A stretch of DNA of 64,000 nt. Source: Brienomyrus brachyistius. Its lineage: Eukaryota > Chordata > Actinopteri > Osteoglossiformes > Mormyridae. Under the pieces are notes generated by a model. The model saw only the letters and a list, made by a program, of their open reading frames with translations, made no database searches and was not told where the DNA came from. The DNA is taken from the NCBI RefSeq assembly GCF_023856365.1, contig NC_064548.1:4005001-4069000 (forward strand), written 5' to 3'. The position numbers and the translations under genes were made by a program. This document shows positions 46,185 through 58,824 of this stretch, piece after piece; position 1 is the stretch's first letter; every line of letters begins with the position of its first letter.

Positions 46185-48524
46185 ACTGTTGAGTTTAGGA
46201 GTTTTAGTTTCAGTGGATGGCAGTGTCCTTCTCACACTACCTTTCTGCCATTTGTGTTTGACAAAAAAAGATGTTTCCCTACTGCGATTAAGGGCCCCCA
46301 GACTGTACATAAACAGCTTTAAACACTTACGGGATAGTGATCATCTGCAAACTACGACCATGGAAGGAAAGATCTCCGAAAAAAACAGAGATAAAGGATC
46401 TTGTTCGTTTTCCCCGAGTCATTGTCACACTCGGCAGCCCAAATTGCATGACATACTGAAAAAAACATTATGTCTTTCGAGCCAGGAAGATGAGCAGCTC
46501 AGTGCACAAACTAAACAAGTTCAGTTAACAAGGAATAACAGATACGACAAGAACTGCCATTTGCTGAGACTGCCGGGCCCCTCCTCTGCGCAGGAGCTAT
46601 TTTTCCATCAACGATGACTATCCCTGTCTCTGGGTCCAATGCCTGTCGCATGTGAAGCCCGGCAATCGAAAACAGTAATTATCTCCAGGTGCTGGAGGTT
46701 CATGGCGATGTGCTGCCCAAATTGTGTGAGTCACCATGACAACAATTCCTCAACAGATGCCCGTCATGTGTATCTTTTTAAAATTCATTATTTCTGAGGC
46801 TTCCAATGTGATCGGGAATTTCACGGGAAGCCGACTGCATGGGCACTATCACGGAAAACCTTTTAGCAGACGTTTGAGAATGAAAATCAAATAGGAACGG
46901 ACCGCTTACAATCACCTGTGGCACACTTAATCACTTTTTTGTATTGTGTGGTATTTGTCTTTGGCAAAATGTGTTATAATGGGACAATAATTACTATTTT
47001 TGCTCCACTTTTCAGACTTCAGATCGGCTGGCATTGGGTGTATTTAGCACTCGCACATTTGTACGAATTGGGATTGATAGACGAGTCACAGATTCTCAGG
47101 TTACAGCAGGCAATCTTCCTGTCACCCATTCAGGTTCTGCACCAGTGTGCGATCCCCTGTGAACACCTTCCGACTTTGTGCTGAGCTCTGTGTTAGCATT
47201 GAGCTTCCTACTGTCGCTGCACAGGTAACCCATGTAATTGGTAAGGAGCATCTGTAGAGGCAAACCAGAGAAACCTACACCATTGTGCCGCTGCTTAGGG
47301 ATGCCTAAACGAGGTTATGCTAAGGAAGAGTAGTTTCTACAATGAGAGTTTTAGTTAGAAAGCATTAGGTAGTGACTTGAACTGGAAAAAAATTACCAAA
47401 CATTGAATGGAGGTGTTGGTTTGTCTCTCCTCAGTAAACTAAATATGGTTGATTACATTCTTTATGCCTTTGTATTGATGTGTTTAACATTGTCATTGTC
47501 TCTGAATGATCATAGAATGCTTGGGACAAGATTCCTAAAGGCACAAATGTCATGTAATTATAATTGTAGCGGTTCCCAATATTATGTGCATATATATACC
47601 AATATAACAGAAAAAGTATATATGAAATATCTGAAAGAATAACATTGAAACATGAAAATGATTTTGTTATAGCGAGGTACATTTTTGTTATAATAATGAC
47701 GTATTAAATCATCCCATTAAAACAACATATGTCTTGCATTATAATAGGCTTACTAATTTAATCTCATTAAAAGAGAATCAAGATGATTTCTTTAAAACGA
47801 CGAATGTTTCTCATCAAAACATGATGCGTATGTTATGTTGCTAGATGGAGAAAAATGTGAGAGCTGAAGAGGAGATCGAGCCAAACTGATATTGACTCAT
47901 TTATATGATTTGAAGTGTCACTTTATGCTGGGGATGAGGCACGGTGAAATTTTTTCAAAACATTTTTTTTTCACATTAAAACAAGAACTTTTCCTGTTAT
48001 ACAGAGATCTTTTTCAGTTTTTTGCATTATAAGCCTACTTACACGTTAAAATGTGAAAGGAATCTGTCATCCTGGCAGCAATTACTTGTACAATCTGTGC
48101 TGCAGCCAACTGTAAGGTCACCGATGTCTGGACCACGGTAATTCTTTCAGAGCTAAAAATAAAATTTCAAGCTAAATATTCACCTGAATAAAAAACTAGG
48201 CTAACTAAAGTTTCACATAACTCGTTACTTTTAAAAAATAAACAGCTTATGAAGGGGGCAGTATCAATAATGTGATTGACGAGACCCACGCCCCCCCACC
48301 CCCGAGTCCTGGACCTCACTATTTTTCAAACCTTGGCTACAGCCCTGTATGCAAGACATGTTTTTTAAGAATCCTAGGACTTGCCTTTGAGGATGATTCA
48401 TTAAAATATTAAATCTGAAATATTAAAATGGGCACTACATGATTGTAGTGAGAAACCAATTTATTAACTTCCAGAGCTCCAGCCTGCATGGTGAGGGTGG
48501 GACTATGTGCGTTAGGCCTCCGTG
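46185..48524. other. Non-coding sequence right of the Tc1-like element
   Basis: A 142-codon frame at 46189-46617 has no motif. The block 46360-46920 is repeat-free with balanced composition; 47400-48250 is AT-rich. No gene is supported. Confidence 0.4.
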
Positions 48525-48672
48525 TTGGTAATTGGTAACTTGTGGCTGGCGGAGTGATTTCACTGTTAGCCCTTAAGCCCAGTTGCTCCAGGGACTGAAC
48601 GATCCTGTGCTCTAATCCTCATTTGTATGATACTTTGGACAAAAGCTTCTGCTCAATAAATCAATGTATTTC
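48525..48672 (+). mobile_element. SINE B 3' portion
   Basis: It has gttagcccttaagcccagtt, gctccagggactg and the tail tactttggacaaaagcttct followed by gctcaataaat, similar to tails of many fish tRNA-derived SINEs. Confidence 0.5.
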
Positions 48673-49035
48673 TTCCATACTCAGGGGAAGAGGGAAACAG
48701 TAACAGGATCATAAATTTATGTATAGAAATGAATTTATTTTTCCCTGATGAACTGAAATTTTAAGATAATAGGGAAGATATTTTATCATCACCAAAAAAA
48801 TCCCGAATTCATGTATAAACGTTTCTTTGGAAAATCCCCCCCATAAATTTTCCATACTGACTTGTCTTATGCAGGGTCGTGGGGTCCAGAGACCAGGAAC
48901 CAGGTGCCTCTGTGCATTTTCAGATGTAGATGTGGTTGGTGGTGTTTATAGTGCAAGGTCGTTCTTGCACTAATGAATAACGTGGCTACATTGACTGAAT
49001 AATGCGTTATTAAATGTGCGGTAAACTTGCAGTTG

Positions 49036-51297
49036 GGGTAATCTGGCCAATGAGCGAGCATCCTCCGTCAGATCACATCTCTTAAGGTCCTCCAACATCA
49101 CTCATCATTTCCAGGGTAATCTGGCCAATGAGTGAGCATCCTCCGTCAGATCACATCTCTTAAGGTCCTCCTCCATCACTCATCATTTCCAGGGTAATCT
49201 GGCCAATGAGTGAGCATCCTCCGTCAGATCACATCTCTTAAGGCCCTCCTCCATCACTCATCATTTCCAGGGTAATCTGGCCAATGAGTGAGCATCCTCC
49301 GTCAGATCACATCTCTTAAGGTCCTCTTCCATCACTCATCATTTCCAGGGTAATCTGGCCAATGAGTGAGCATCCTCCGTCAGATCACATCTCTTAAGGT
49401 CCTCCAACATCACTCATCATTTCCAGGGTAATCTGGCCAATGAGTGAGCATCCTCCGTCAGATCACATCTCTTAAGGCCCTCCTCCATCACTCATCATTT
49501 CCAGGGTAATCTGGCCAATGAGTGAGCATCCTCCGTCAGATCACATCTCTTAAGGCCCTCCTCCATCACTCATCATTTCCAGGGTAATCTGGCCAATGAG
49601 TGAGCATCCTCCGTCAGATCACATCTCTTAAGGTCCTCCTCCATCACTCATCATTTCCAGGGTAATCTGGCCAATGAGCGAGCATCCTCCGTCAGATCAC
49701 ATCTCTTAAGGTCCTCCAACATCACTCATCATTTCCAGGGTAATCTGGCCAATGAGTGAGCATCCTCCGTCAGATCACATCTCTTAAGGTCCTCCTCCAT
49801 CACTCATCATTTCCAGGGTAATCTGGCCAATGAGTGAGCATCCTCCGTCAGATCACATCTCTTAAGGCCCTCCTCCATCACTCATCATTTCCAGGGTAAT
49901 CTGGCCAATGAGTGAGCATCCTCCGTCAGATCACATCTCTTAAGGTCCTCCTCCATCACTCATCATTTCCAGGGTAATCTGGCCAATGAGTGAGCATCCT
50001 CCGTCAGATCACATCTCTTAAGGTCCTCCAACATCACTCATCATTTCCAGGGTAATCTGGCCAATGAGTGAGCATCCTCCGTCAGATCACATCTCTTAAG
50101 GCCCTCCTCCATCACTCATCATTTCCAGGGTAATCTGGCCAATGAGTGAGCATCCTCCGTCAGATCACATCTCTTAAGGTCCTCCTCCATCACTCATCAT
50201 TTCCAGGGTAATCTGGCCAATGAGTGAGCATCCTCCGTCAGATCACATCTCTTAAGGCCCTCCTCCATCACTCATCATTTCCAGGGTAATCTGGCCAATG
50301 AGTGAGCATCCTCCGTCAGATCACATCTCTTAAGGCCCTCCTCCATCACTCATCATTTCCAGGGTAATCTGGCCAATGAGTGAGCATCCTCCGTCAGATC
50401 ACATCTCTTAAGGTCCTCCAACATCACTCATCATTTCCAGGGTAATCTGGCCAATGAGTGAGCATCCTCCGTCAGATCACATCTCTTAAGGCCCTCCTCC
50501 ATCACTCATCATTTCCAGGGCAATCTGGCCAATGAGTGAGCTTCCTCCGTGAGATCACATCTCTTAAGGCCCTCCTCCATCACTCATCATTTCCAGGGTA
50601 ATCTGGCCAATGAGTGAGCATCCTCCGTCAGATCACATCTCTTAAGGCCCTCCTCCATCACTCATCATTTCCAGGGTAATCTGGCCAATGAGTGAGCATC
50701 CTCTGTCAGATCACATCTCTTAAGGTCCTCCTCCATCACTCATCATTTCCAGGGCAATCTGGCCAATAAGCGAGCTTCCTCCGTGAGATCACATCTCTTA
50801 AGGCCCTCCTCCATCACTCATCATTTCCAGGGTAATCTGGCCAATGAGTGAGCTTCCTCCGTGAGATCACATCTCTTAAGGCCCTCCTCCATCACTCATC
50901 ATTTCCAGGGTAATCTAGCCAATGAGTGAGCTTCCTCCGTGAGACCACATTTCTTAAGGCCCTCCTCCATCACTCATCATTTCCAGGGTAATCTAGCCAA
51001 TGAGTGAGCTTCCTCCGTGAGACCACATTTCTTAAGGCCCTCTTCCATTACTCATCATTCCCAGGGTAATCTAGCCCAGTGTTTCCCAACTCAGTCCTCG
51101 GGGAACCCTGGACAGTCCACGTTTTTGCACCCTCCCAGCTCCCAACCAATCAGGAACACCGAATACCTGGAAGCAAAAACGTGGACTGTCCGAGGTTCCC
51201 CAAGGACTGAGTTGGGAAACATTGATCTAGCCAATGAGCGAGCTTCCTCCGTCAGATCACATCTCTAATCCCCTCCCCCATCAGTCAATGATCATTC
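49036..51297. repeat. 78-bp satellite array (about 27 units) with higher-order structure
   Basis: Units start gggtaatctggccaatgagt and repeat at an exact 78-bp spacing (49036, 49114, 49192 and on). The variant ctccaacatc occurs at 49094 (first a of aacatc), 49406, 49718, 50030 and 50420, so it recurs every four units (312 bp) three times and then after five. Units from about 50518 rightward carry gagcttcctccgtgag and later ctagcc, and the last unit is split and diverged. The left part is highly homogeneous. Confidence 0.97.
51077..51224. mobile_element. hAT-type MITE inserted in the satellite
   Basis: A 148-bp palindromic element with terminal inverted repeats of about 52 bp: CAGTGTTTCCCAACTCAG on the left, and CAATGTTTCCCAACTCAG read from the right end. 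The 8-mer ATCTAGCC flanks it at 51069-51076 and 51225-51232. The CAGTG-type end plus 8-bp target duplication are the hallmarks of the hAT superfamily. It has no coding capacity and depends on a transposase elsewhere. Confidence 0.92.
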
Positions 51298-51604
51298 CCG
51301 TCTTCTACCGATAACTCTATATATCATCATCAATCAGTTGTCATGTTGTAACATTCATGACTCACATCTCAGCAGCAGTAGTTAGCTGGACATGTTTGAA
51401 TGTACAGTAGTTTTGAAGGCATTACCAACTGAGTTTGTGTATTTTTATGTTTTGTGTATGGTTTTGAAAAGGTGCTTACCCATACAGGTTTGGTTTGTAC
51501 AATGACTCTGCCCCAAAACAACACAGGAAGGACATGCAAACTCCACACAAATAGAGCTCATCTGGAAAAACTATATTAATAGAAATAACTTCCATAAAAT
51601 ACTG

Positions 51605-51810
51605 TATAATGTGTGAGTGAATGGTCTGTGAGTGTGAGTGAGTGAGTGAGTGAGTGAGTGAGTGAGTGAGTGAGCCCTGCAATGGATTGGCGTCCCATAC
51701 TGGGTTGTTCCCTGCCATGTGCCCATAGCCTCTGTGATAGGCTTTGGACCCCCCACAACCCTGAACAGGATAAGTGGTTACAGAAAATGGATGGATGGAT
51801 GGATGGAACC
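51605..51810 (+). mobile_element. SINE A 3' portion with (GAGT)n expansion
   Basis: Begins gtgtgagtgaatggtctg, contains a gagt run at about 51632-51674, then gccctgcaatggattggcgt, the body and tail gaaaatggatggatggatgg. A short head-like fragment in opposite orientation (gacatgcaaactccacac) lies at 51531-51548. Confidence 0.8.
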
Positions 51811-52788
51811 TATAAGACCTGATAAAGTGAATAACTAAAAGTGGGAGAAGAAAGCTGTGATTATGAGCAGGAGTTTGTGAAATATTTTTTTCTGTTAACT
51901 GACATAAACTATATAAAACTTGAAATGATTATATTTTAAATTTCTGTGCTGTGTTCATGTGAAGGGGACATCAGCCAGGTAATGGACCAGACCACGGCGA
52001 TTACTGATTCCACAAGTAGAAAATAGGATGTTTTTACTGAATGAAATAAATGCTGGAAGCTGGTCTTCACCGGAGGGACCTGGCCTGGAGGCTGGGGCAC
52101 TACGGACTGGGAAGAGCAGTGGAGACTGGGAGCAAGATGCCTTGAACAACTGACATGAGACCTCAGTGACTCCTGGTGCCCTTTATGTTCTGGAAGAAAC
52201 TGGGCGTGTCAGATTTAACTGGCTGCGATGGTCTGAAAACCTCACTGCTACAGTAAATCTATGCCGAAAAATTAAAATACTCCACAATATAGATTACAGA
52301 TGCTTTATTTACTATGTGCAACAAATGCATTGGAATGCTAGTTCATTCTGCCTCGACAAGTAAATGAAAAAACAGAATACGGTAAATAATGAATAAATAG
52401 ACAACAGGCAATAAGAATAAGTCATATTTAGATACTATTGACATAAAGTACAGAATTCAGTAATGCTAACTAGTCCTGCTCAGCTATTCCTAATACGGAT
52501 GTTGGAGGGAAGGTACTCTTGAATCTTGATTCTGTTTGAATCTGGTTGTCATGCTAGTGTTATGGTTTTGAAAACTGAGCTGAAATCAGTCAATAAAACC
52601 CTTGTTTATAGGCTGCTGTGAAGGGCCAGGGAGAGTGTTGATTGGTAGCTTGGTCTTCTGGTACACAACCTGTAGAAAGATAACGCTATTACTGTGTCCT
52701 GTGACTTCGCACTTCATGAACACTGAGGTTAGGGTCTCTGACCAGTTATCACAAGACCAGCTGAGCTCCACGTATGTTTAAAATACAG
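51811..52788. other. Non-coding unique sequence
   Basis: No gene is supported. Short repeated words cttgaatcttgattctg at 52518-52534 may be a LINE-end remnant. Confidence 0.4.
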
Positions 52789-52909
52789 AAGTGATTCCAA
52801 ATCCAGTTCTGAGGGACCCACAGACAGTCCACACTTTTGCTGGTTGCTGGGAGGGAGTGAAAATGAGGACCGTCTGTGGGTCCCCAAGGACCGAATTGGG
52901 TAACACTGC
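52789..52909. mobile_element. MITE-like foldback related to the 51077 element
   Basis: Left arm gattccaaatccagttctga pairs with the right arm gaccgaattgggtaacactg, and cagacagtcc with gaccgtctg. The 12-mer tttaaaatacag flanks it at 52777-52788 and 52910-52921. Confidence 0.6.
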
Positions 52910-52921
52910 TTTAAAATACAG

Positions 52922-53813
52922 GAAGGGATGCCATCAAGGTCAGGGGACGTTAATCAGAAGCCTTTTAGCTACTGCTCTCTGTATTTTTGGTGTGGTGAGA
53001 AAGAAGCTCGGTCCGACCTGCCGAAATTCAGGCGCAGCACAGTGTGGTAGATCCCTTTAATGGTGGTGATCCAGCGCATCAATGGTTGTGCTGCATGGCA
53101 AGTTCGGCAGAACGTTCCTCAGGTTGCAGTCGTCAAATTACGAAAAAGTCCCTGTTGATGATCAAAGCAGATTCAGCATTGAGACTTGCCTGTCAGTTTA
53201 TCAGGCTGCACAGCGCACTGAGCGCCACTCAACATTCCCAGGCGACTGGATCTAAGCAGCAGTAGGAGTAACAGAGCTGAATTCCTGTGACGGGAAGATC
53301 CGCTGGCGTTTAACCATGAGGTGCTCCAAGTTAGCTGACCAAGACTCAGCATCTGAGTGTCCATACAACAGGGGTTGCTGATAATTATAAAGCAAGTGCT
53401 GCCTCCTTTTCAGCAGTGCTGGGAATTGAGGGAGCTGCATGGGAATGCAAGGTTTCCATGAAGGTGAAAAACAGTCCCTCGTCTCCAGCAGAACATGACT
53501 CTGGTAGTGCTGCTCCTCTGCTTTATTATCCAGCAGCTATTAGGTTCAGCCGTAACGCAGACGGGAGCGCAGGCTTCACTGGGCATCCGCACTGCCTCAC
53601 CAGGCGTCCACCCCTCCCCCCCAGCTGCTCAGCTGCAGGGCCGTTTTCAGTTTTAATTCTTGCAATCTCAAATTTTTGAATGTATGTTGTAATTACATGT
53701 AATAATGTATGTGACTGGTTTAATGTTTAATATAGAAGAAAACATTAAAGAATTATTAATATCTTTCTCTAAATATTGTCTGAAATCATCAAAATGTTAT
53801 GTATCACATGATT
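52922..53813. other. Non-coding unique sequence
   Basis: Open frames up to 89 codons without motifs. No repeat family assigned. Confidence 0.4.
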
Positions 53814-54163
53814 TGGGGGCAGTGTGGTGGTTAGGGCTGCTGCCTCACACCTTTGAGACTCCACCACGGCTGTGTGTGTGGCGTTTGCATGTTCTCCCCA
53901 TGTCGTCGTGGGCTTTCCTCCAGTTTCCCTCCCACAGTCTAAAATCATGCTGAGGCTAATTGGAATGACCAAATCGCTTGTAGGTCGATAGGTGTGCATG
54001 TGTGTGTCTGTGTGTGTGTGTGTGTGAGTGTCTGTGTGTGTGTGTGTGTGTGTGTGAGTGTGCCCTGCGATGGGCTGGCCCCCCATCCTGGGTTGTTCCG
54101 TGCCTTGTGCCCATAGCCTCCAGAATAGGCTCTAGACCCTGAATAGGTTACAGAAAATGGATA
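53814..54163 (+). mobile_element. SINE A copy with internal (TG)n
   Basis: Head gtgtggtggttagggctg, body ggcgtttgcatgttctcccc and tgcgatgggctggccccc, tail cagaaaatggat. The internal gtgtgtgagtgt segment has expanded to a TG-rich run at 53998-54058. The B box is degenerate. Confidence 0.82.
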
Positions 54164-54766
54164 TAATACGAAAACTGATTTTCACGAAAACCTTCAATAG
54201 ATCATTGAAAGTGCAGTACTGTATTAATCTATTACCCAGAGATATTTACAGTGCCTGTGCGGTTTAACTAGATTATGTCACAAACTGATAAACAGGCCTT
54301 AAGCACAGATTCAACATTAATGAAAGTGGAAAAACTGCAATGGAGAGAGGGGCTCTGGGAGGAAACACAGCATTTGTTTTCAGCAAGGAGGCCCATACAT
54401 TAATATGTATAAATAGCAAATGAATTATTGATAATAGGTTTCACTGGTTATTGTATTAGTGCCAGAGCACAGGAACGTGACGCCACACATTACAAGCGGT
54501 CAGCGGCATCATTATGATTCTGCGGAAGAAAATGGCATTTTAAATGAGGCTGTTTCACGCAGGACAATCCCTCCAGCAGACAGTCCCAATACTGCTTCCA
54601 TGAATCCAGTATTCAACTTGTTTTCAGTTTAACCAATTAACTGTCATGTACAAGGAATAATCATCTATATTTTACACAATCATAGGAATAACGGTAGTAT
54701 GTTGAGTGGAATGCATTTTCCAGTGTAAACTGAAGTATACGTATTAAGCATTTAGAAGTTTATTTA
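54164..54766. other. Non-coding unique sequence
   Basis: The block 54430-54620 is repeat-free and its composition suggests conserved non-coding DNA. No gene is supported. Confidence 0.4.
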
Positions 54767-54928
54767 GTGTATGTATGAGTGAACGGTGTCTGGGTGAGTG
54801 CCCAGTGATGGGTCGGCACCCCATCCTGGGTGATTCCCTGCCTTGCACCTGTACCCTCCAGAATAGGCTCCGGACCCCCTGCAACCTTGAACAGGGCAAT
54901 TTCGTTACAGAAAATGGATGGATGGAAT
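54767..54928 (+). mobile_element. SINE A, 5'-truncated copy
   Basis: The 3' half of the family (tatgagtgaacggtgtctgg to gaaaatggatggatgg). The 8-mer tttattta occurs at 54759-54766 and 54929-54936, a plausible but AT-rich target duplication. Confidence 0.7.
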
Positions 54929-55092
54929 TTTATTTAACTAGCTCTGATTAATTAGTATATTCATAGGAGTGAATGTCAGCACCCACATATTGGACTTCCA
55001 GGAAACATCTGGGTAGCCTGGAGTAAACGGTAGCAGCAATATTAAGAAAGAGAAACATTTAGCTTTAGTGCAGCAAGCCTGTTTAGCATAAG

Positions 55093-55146
55093 AGCTTAGA
55101 AGATGGATGGATGGATGGATGGATGGATGGATGGATGGATGGATGG
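55093..55146. repeat. (GGAT)n microsatellite
   Basis: Eleven to thirteen tandem ggat units. The same word ends SINE A copies, but no SINE body precedes it here. Confidence 0.92.
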
Positions 55147-56889
55147 ACTTGGCTTTGGTTAAATGATTTGTGATCAACAGAATCCAAAGATTCCACAGGT
55201 CATTGCCCATGACAGAGCTTCTGCTGCACTGGTGAATGCTAAACCTAAACAGCATAAAAATATATGCATAAAAAAAGATAAAACTGCACAAATGTGTTGC
55301 AGATTAAAGGGTCTATGGGGAATCACAGCAGTGAACCCTGCTTCATCAAAGGCAAGCTTCTGAGTTATCACTTGATTGACCGAGACCCTAGGTGAGGGTG
55401 TGTAAATAATGGCTTTAATTAAACAATAAAGACGTCCGGCTGAATGACGCCAGTGCTGCCTGCAGCCTTCAATGGAGCGCTCACCCTCTGGTAACCTTGT
55501 GTTTCCTCTTCGAGCCAATTAAAGGTGTCACGGGGCCTCAGTCGCAGGCAGACTGGCAAAGGACAGCATTTCCATATTTTCCTTCCTTTAAGTTGCATTT
55601 GATAATTAAAAGCGAGAGCAGGTGGTCTCTGCAAGGTGCCTGTGCCATGGATCTTCTAGTATAAACTCCTCTTAGAATTCTGCCCACTGGATCTAGCCCA
55701 ATGCAAAGACTCAACAAGCCCCAGGCGAGCAGCTGCGACCGGCCAGTGCCATTCCTGCCACTCAACTGCCAGCTGAACCCATTTCATAACAGTAGCTCAT
55801 GTAGACGTCATTGACACGTGGAAAAGTTCGCTGGTTCGAGTCTGAAAAAGACCCCTTAACTTGAATGGTTACAGTAATTATTCTATGGATATAATTATAA
55901 GGCATCATTCTTAATTAACGTTATTTAAGCATTTTTTGAAAAGAGCAGCATATTTATTATGCATTTTTAGGTCCTGTGATATAATTATTTGATACTGGAT
56001 CGGCAAAATTCCATAATTGCATCAATCTCTAATCCTTCAAAATAAAAAATGCTTATCAACTCAACAAAACAATCTTGAGTGTGAGCAGAGCAGCAAACAC
56101 ATCCATCACACAGAACCTTCTGAAAGCACAGCCAAATCTATTACTTCTTCTGTGTCATTCCATCTTTTTTCACCCTGTCATATTTACTTCTGAATCTTTC
56201 ATGGCAATCCATTTATTTTGAAAGAGCACCATAACATTGAATTTTTCATAATGAAGATAGGTGTGAATGTGTGACACTGCAGTGAGACACAAGCATGATC
56301 TCATGACAGAAGCAGCATAAAGATTATGTTAGACACCAGCTGTTTGGTCATGTGGCAATGAGAAAGGTGCCGAGCAAATACAGTGTTGTGTGCTTCCTTG
56401 TTCCACAGAAGTAGGTCATCTGAAGCCTGAGATTTTGGTAGGGTTGGAGTCAGACAAGATCCAACAATGGAAGGTATCAAGAAAAACCAGATCACCTAAC
56501 CTAGAATGGGATACCAGGACCCAGCCCTTGAGCCAAGCCTGAAGCTGATGAGATGGATCTAAACCTGAATTGTTATTCAACTTTCATCAACAACAAACAC
56601 CATATTGGACAACAAGGATGTTGATAAGTAAACTTAGTACCATCGTACATTGGGCTATAGGTTAATGAACTTTGTACTTGTGTCTTCTGATTAGAATTGA
56701 GAAGCAGAGCTATCAAGTGATTATCACTTGACTTGACCTGGATTTAGGAATAGGAAGACCTAGAGGAGCAGTCAACTTTTGTTGGGAATAGCTGGCTGTA
56801 GCTTCCTTGCAGTTGTGTGCTACATGAGGCTGGCAGTCTGAATGGACCATGTTCATGATGTCAGTCACTGCACTGGCCCCAAAGAGCTG
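55147..56889. other. Non-coding unique sequence
   Basis: The block 55400-55545 (aattaaacaataaagacg, caattaaaggtgtca) is repeat-free and could be regulatory. No gene is supported. Confidence 0.4.
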
Positions 56890-57737
56890 AGCCAGAAGGT
56901 CTCTGGTACGATGGAAGTCTGAGGGGGGGACATGAGTGGGGAGGGAAGCTGTTAAGAGGAGACTTTCAGCAGAGTCCTTCTGTGAGGGTCTCCCTAGACA
57001 ACTGAAAGTACCATCATGCTAGAAGAGTTGTAACAAGTGCATAGGGGAAATTCGAGAGACCACAAAGAGATATTGTACCCAAAAGATATTCTGGAAGCCT
57101 GTCTGATGCCTCAGAAGGAGGAACCAGGCCCTTGTTCAACCTGTGTTTAGCAGGAATGGGGAAGCGCACATTGTGGAGCAGTAGAGGGAACACTATGAGG
57201 AACTCCTTAAACTACTGCAAACTCCTTTGCACAAGGATGCAATCTGTCCTTGCAGACAGGTGCTGAGGTAGTCAGGTGCAAGTTTAAGCTCCTCTTTAAT
57301 GTAAAATAGAAGGTGAATAAATTATGGCTGATGGTCCCTATTTTTAAACAGGGGAAGCAGAAGGTACGTTGCAACCATAAAGGAATCACACTTCTCAACC
57401 TCCCTGGGAAAGTTTATGCCAGGGTATTACAGAGGATTCCAGCCGGGTCAACCAACGCAGTCATGTTATTTGTCAGTTATCTGAAGGTTTGGGGGAATAT
57501 GATGTCACATATGCTTAGTGGACTTGCAGAGGACATTTAAACCTCAGATACTATGGGGGTGCTGCAGGAATATGGAGGACTGGGGCCACTGCTGCATGTG
57601 GTTCAGTCCCTGTATGAATGTATTGTGGCCGTATTCTTGGTACACAATCAAATTATGTCTAGTTGGTGTTAGCAAAGGGTGTATGATGTCTCCACTCCTG
57701 TTTGTGTTTTTTGCAGATGTGCTATCACACAATAGGT

Positions 57738-58050
57738 GTTAACAGTGGTTAACACTGTTCCCTCACACCTCTGGGATCCGGGTTTGAGTCTTCGCTATGC
57801 CTCCAGGTGTATGTGGAGTTCACATGTTCTCTCCGTGTCATTGTGGGATTTCTGCTGGGTAATCCAGTTTCCCCCACAGTCCAAAAACATGCCAAGGTTA
57901 ATTGGAGTTACCAAATTGCCTGTAGGTTTCAAATGGTGTGTGAGTGAGTGTGCCCTGTGAAGGGGTGGAGTCCCATCCTGGGTTGTTCCCTGTGTTTTGC
58001 CTATAGGCTCTGGACCTGCTGTGACCCTGAATAGGACATAGATGGATGAT
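57738..58050 (+). mobile_element. SINE A copy inside the LINE pseudogene
   Basis: Head acagtggttaacactgttcc, a B box gggtttgagtc, body gtggagttcacatgttctct, and a shortened tail acatagatggatg. It separates the two reverse-transcriptase motifs. The word ggtgttaac before it and ggtgtaac after it may be an imperfect target duplication. Confidence 0.85.
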
Positions 58051-58652
58051 ATCATGGTGTAACTGTAAGGTGAATGGAAGGTGCCATCCCTGCTATTTGC
58101 AGATGATGCTGCTCTTTTGATCTCATCTGACCAGGACGTGTAGCAGATACTTGAATGGTTTAATTTCAAGAGTAAAGTAGCAGGGATGAGAGTAAGCACC
58201 TCTAATTTCAGTGTTATGCTGCTCTTTCAAAATAAATGGATTACTGATTTTAGTTGAAGGGGGCGAAGCTGTTGTCAGTGAAGGGGTTTAACCAACTTGG
58301 GATGTCGTAAGGGGGCCCATGAGATTGATGGGTTAGATCAGTAGTTGCAGTTTTGTGGGCACAGAGGTGGTTTGTGGCAGTGAACAGGGAGTTAAGCCAT
58401 TTAACAGTCAATCAATGTCACTATCCTCACCTGTGGTAATGAGCTGTGGATGATGACTAATAATGAGGTTGTCAGGAAAAGTGGGCAAAATTAGGATTTT
58501 TCAAGAGCTGACAGGCTCACCCTCTGTGACAAGGTGAGGAGTTCAGAGATCCAGAGAGACCTTGTAAAAGAGCCTCTGCTTCTTTAGATTGAGAGGACTC
58601 AGCTAAAGTGGTTCGGCAGCTAATATGACTGTGACTTGGTCATCTCCCAGGA

Positions 58653-58824
58653 GAGCTGTTCTCGGACATCCTTCTGGCGGTGACCCCGGAGATGAGCCCA
58701 ATTACGCTGGCTAGGGAATGTCTGGGGACCCCCCAGGTGAGCTGTTCTCGGACATCCTTCTGGCGGTGACCCCGGAGATGAGCCCTGTTACGCTGGCTAG
58801 GGAATGTCTGGGGACCCCCCAGGT
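58653..58824. repeat. Two-copy 86-bp tandem duplication in the LINE pseudogene
   Basis: Units start gagctgttctcggacatcc at 58653 and 58739 and differ at only a few bases (agcccaattacg against agccctgttacg). The duplicated part codes for the LINE C-terminus. Confidence 0.92.

Noticed and set aside
46189..46617. 142-codon plus frame directly right of the Tc1-like element
   Set aside because: No motif, no splice or start context; probably chance.
49036..51297. CRISPR-like array
   Set aside because: The whole 78-bp unit repeats with no unique spacers, and the genome is vertebrate.
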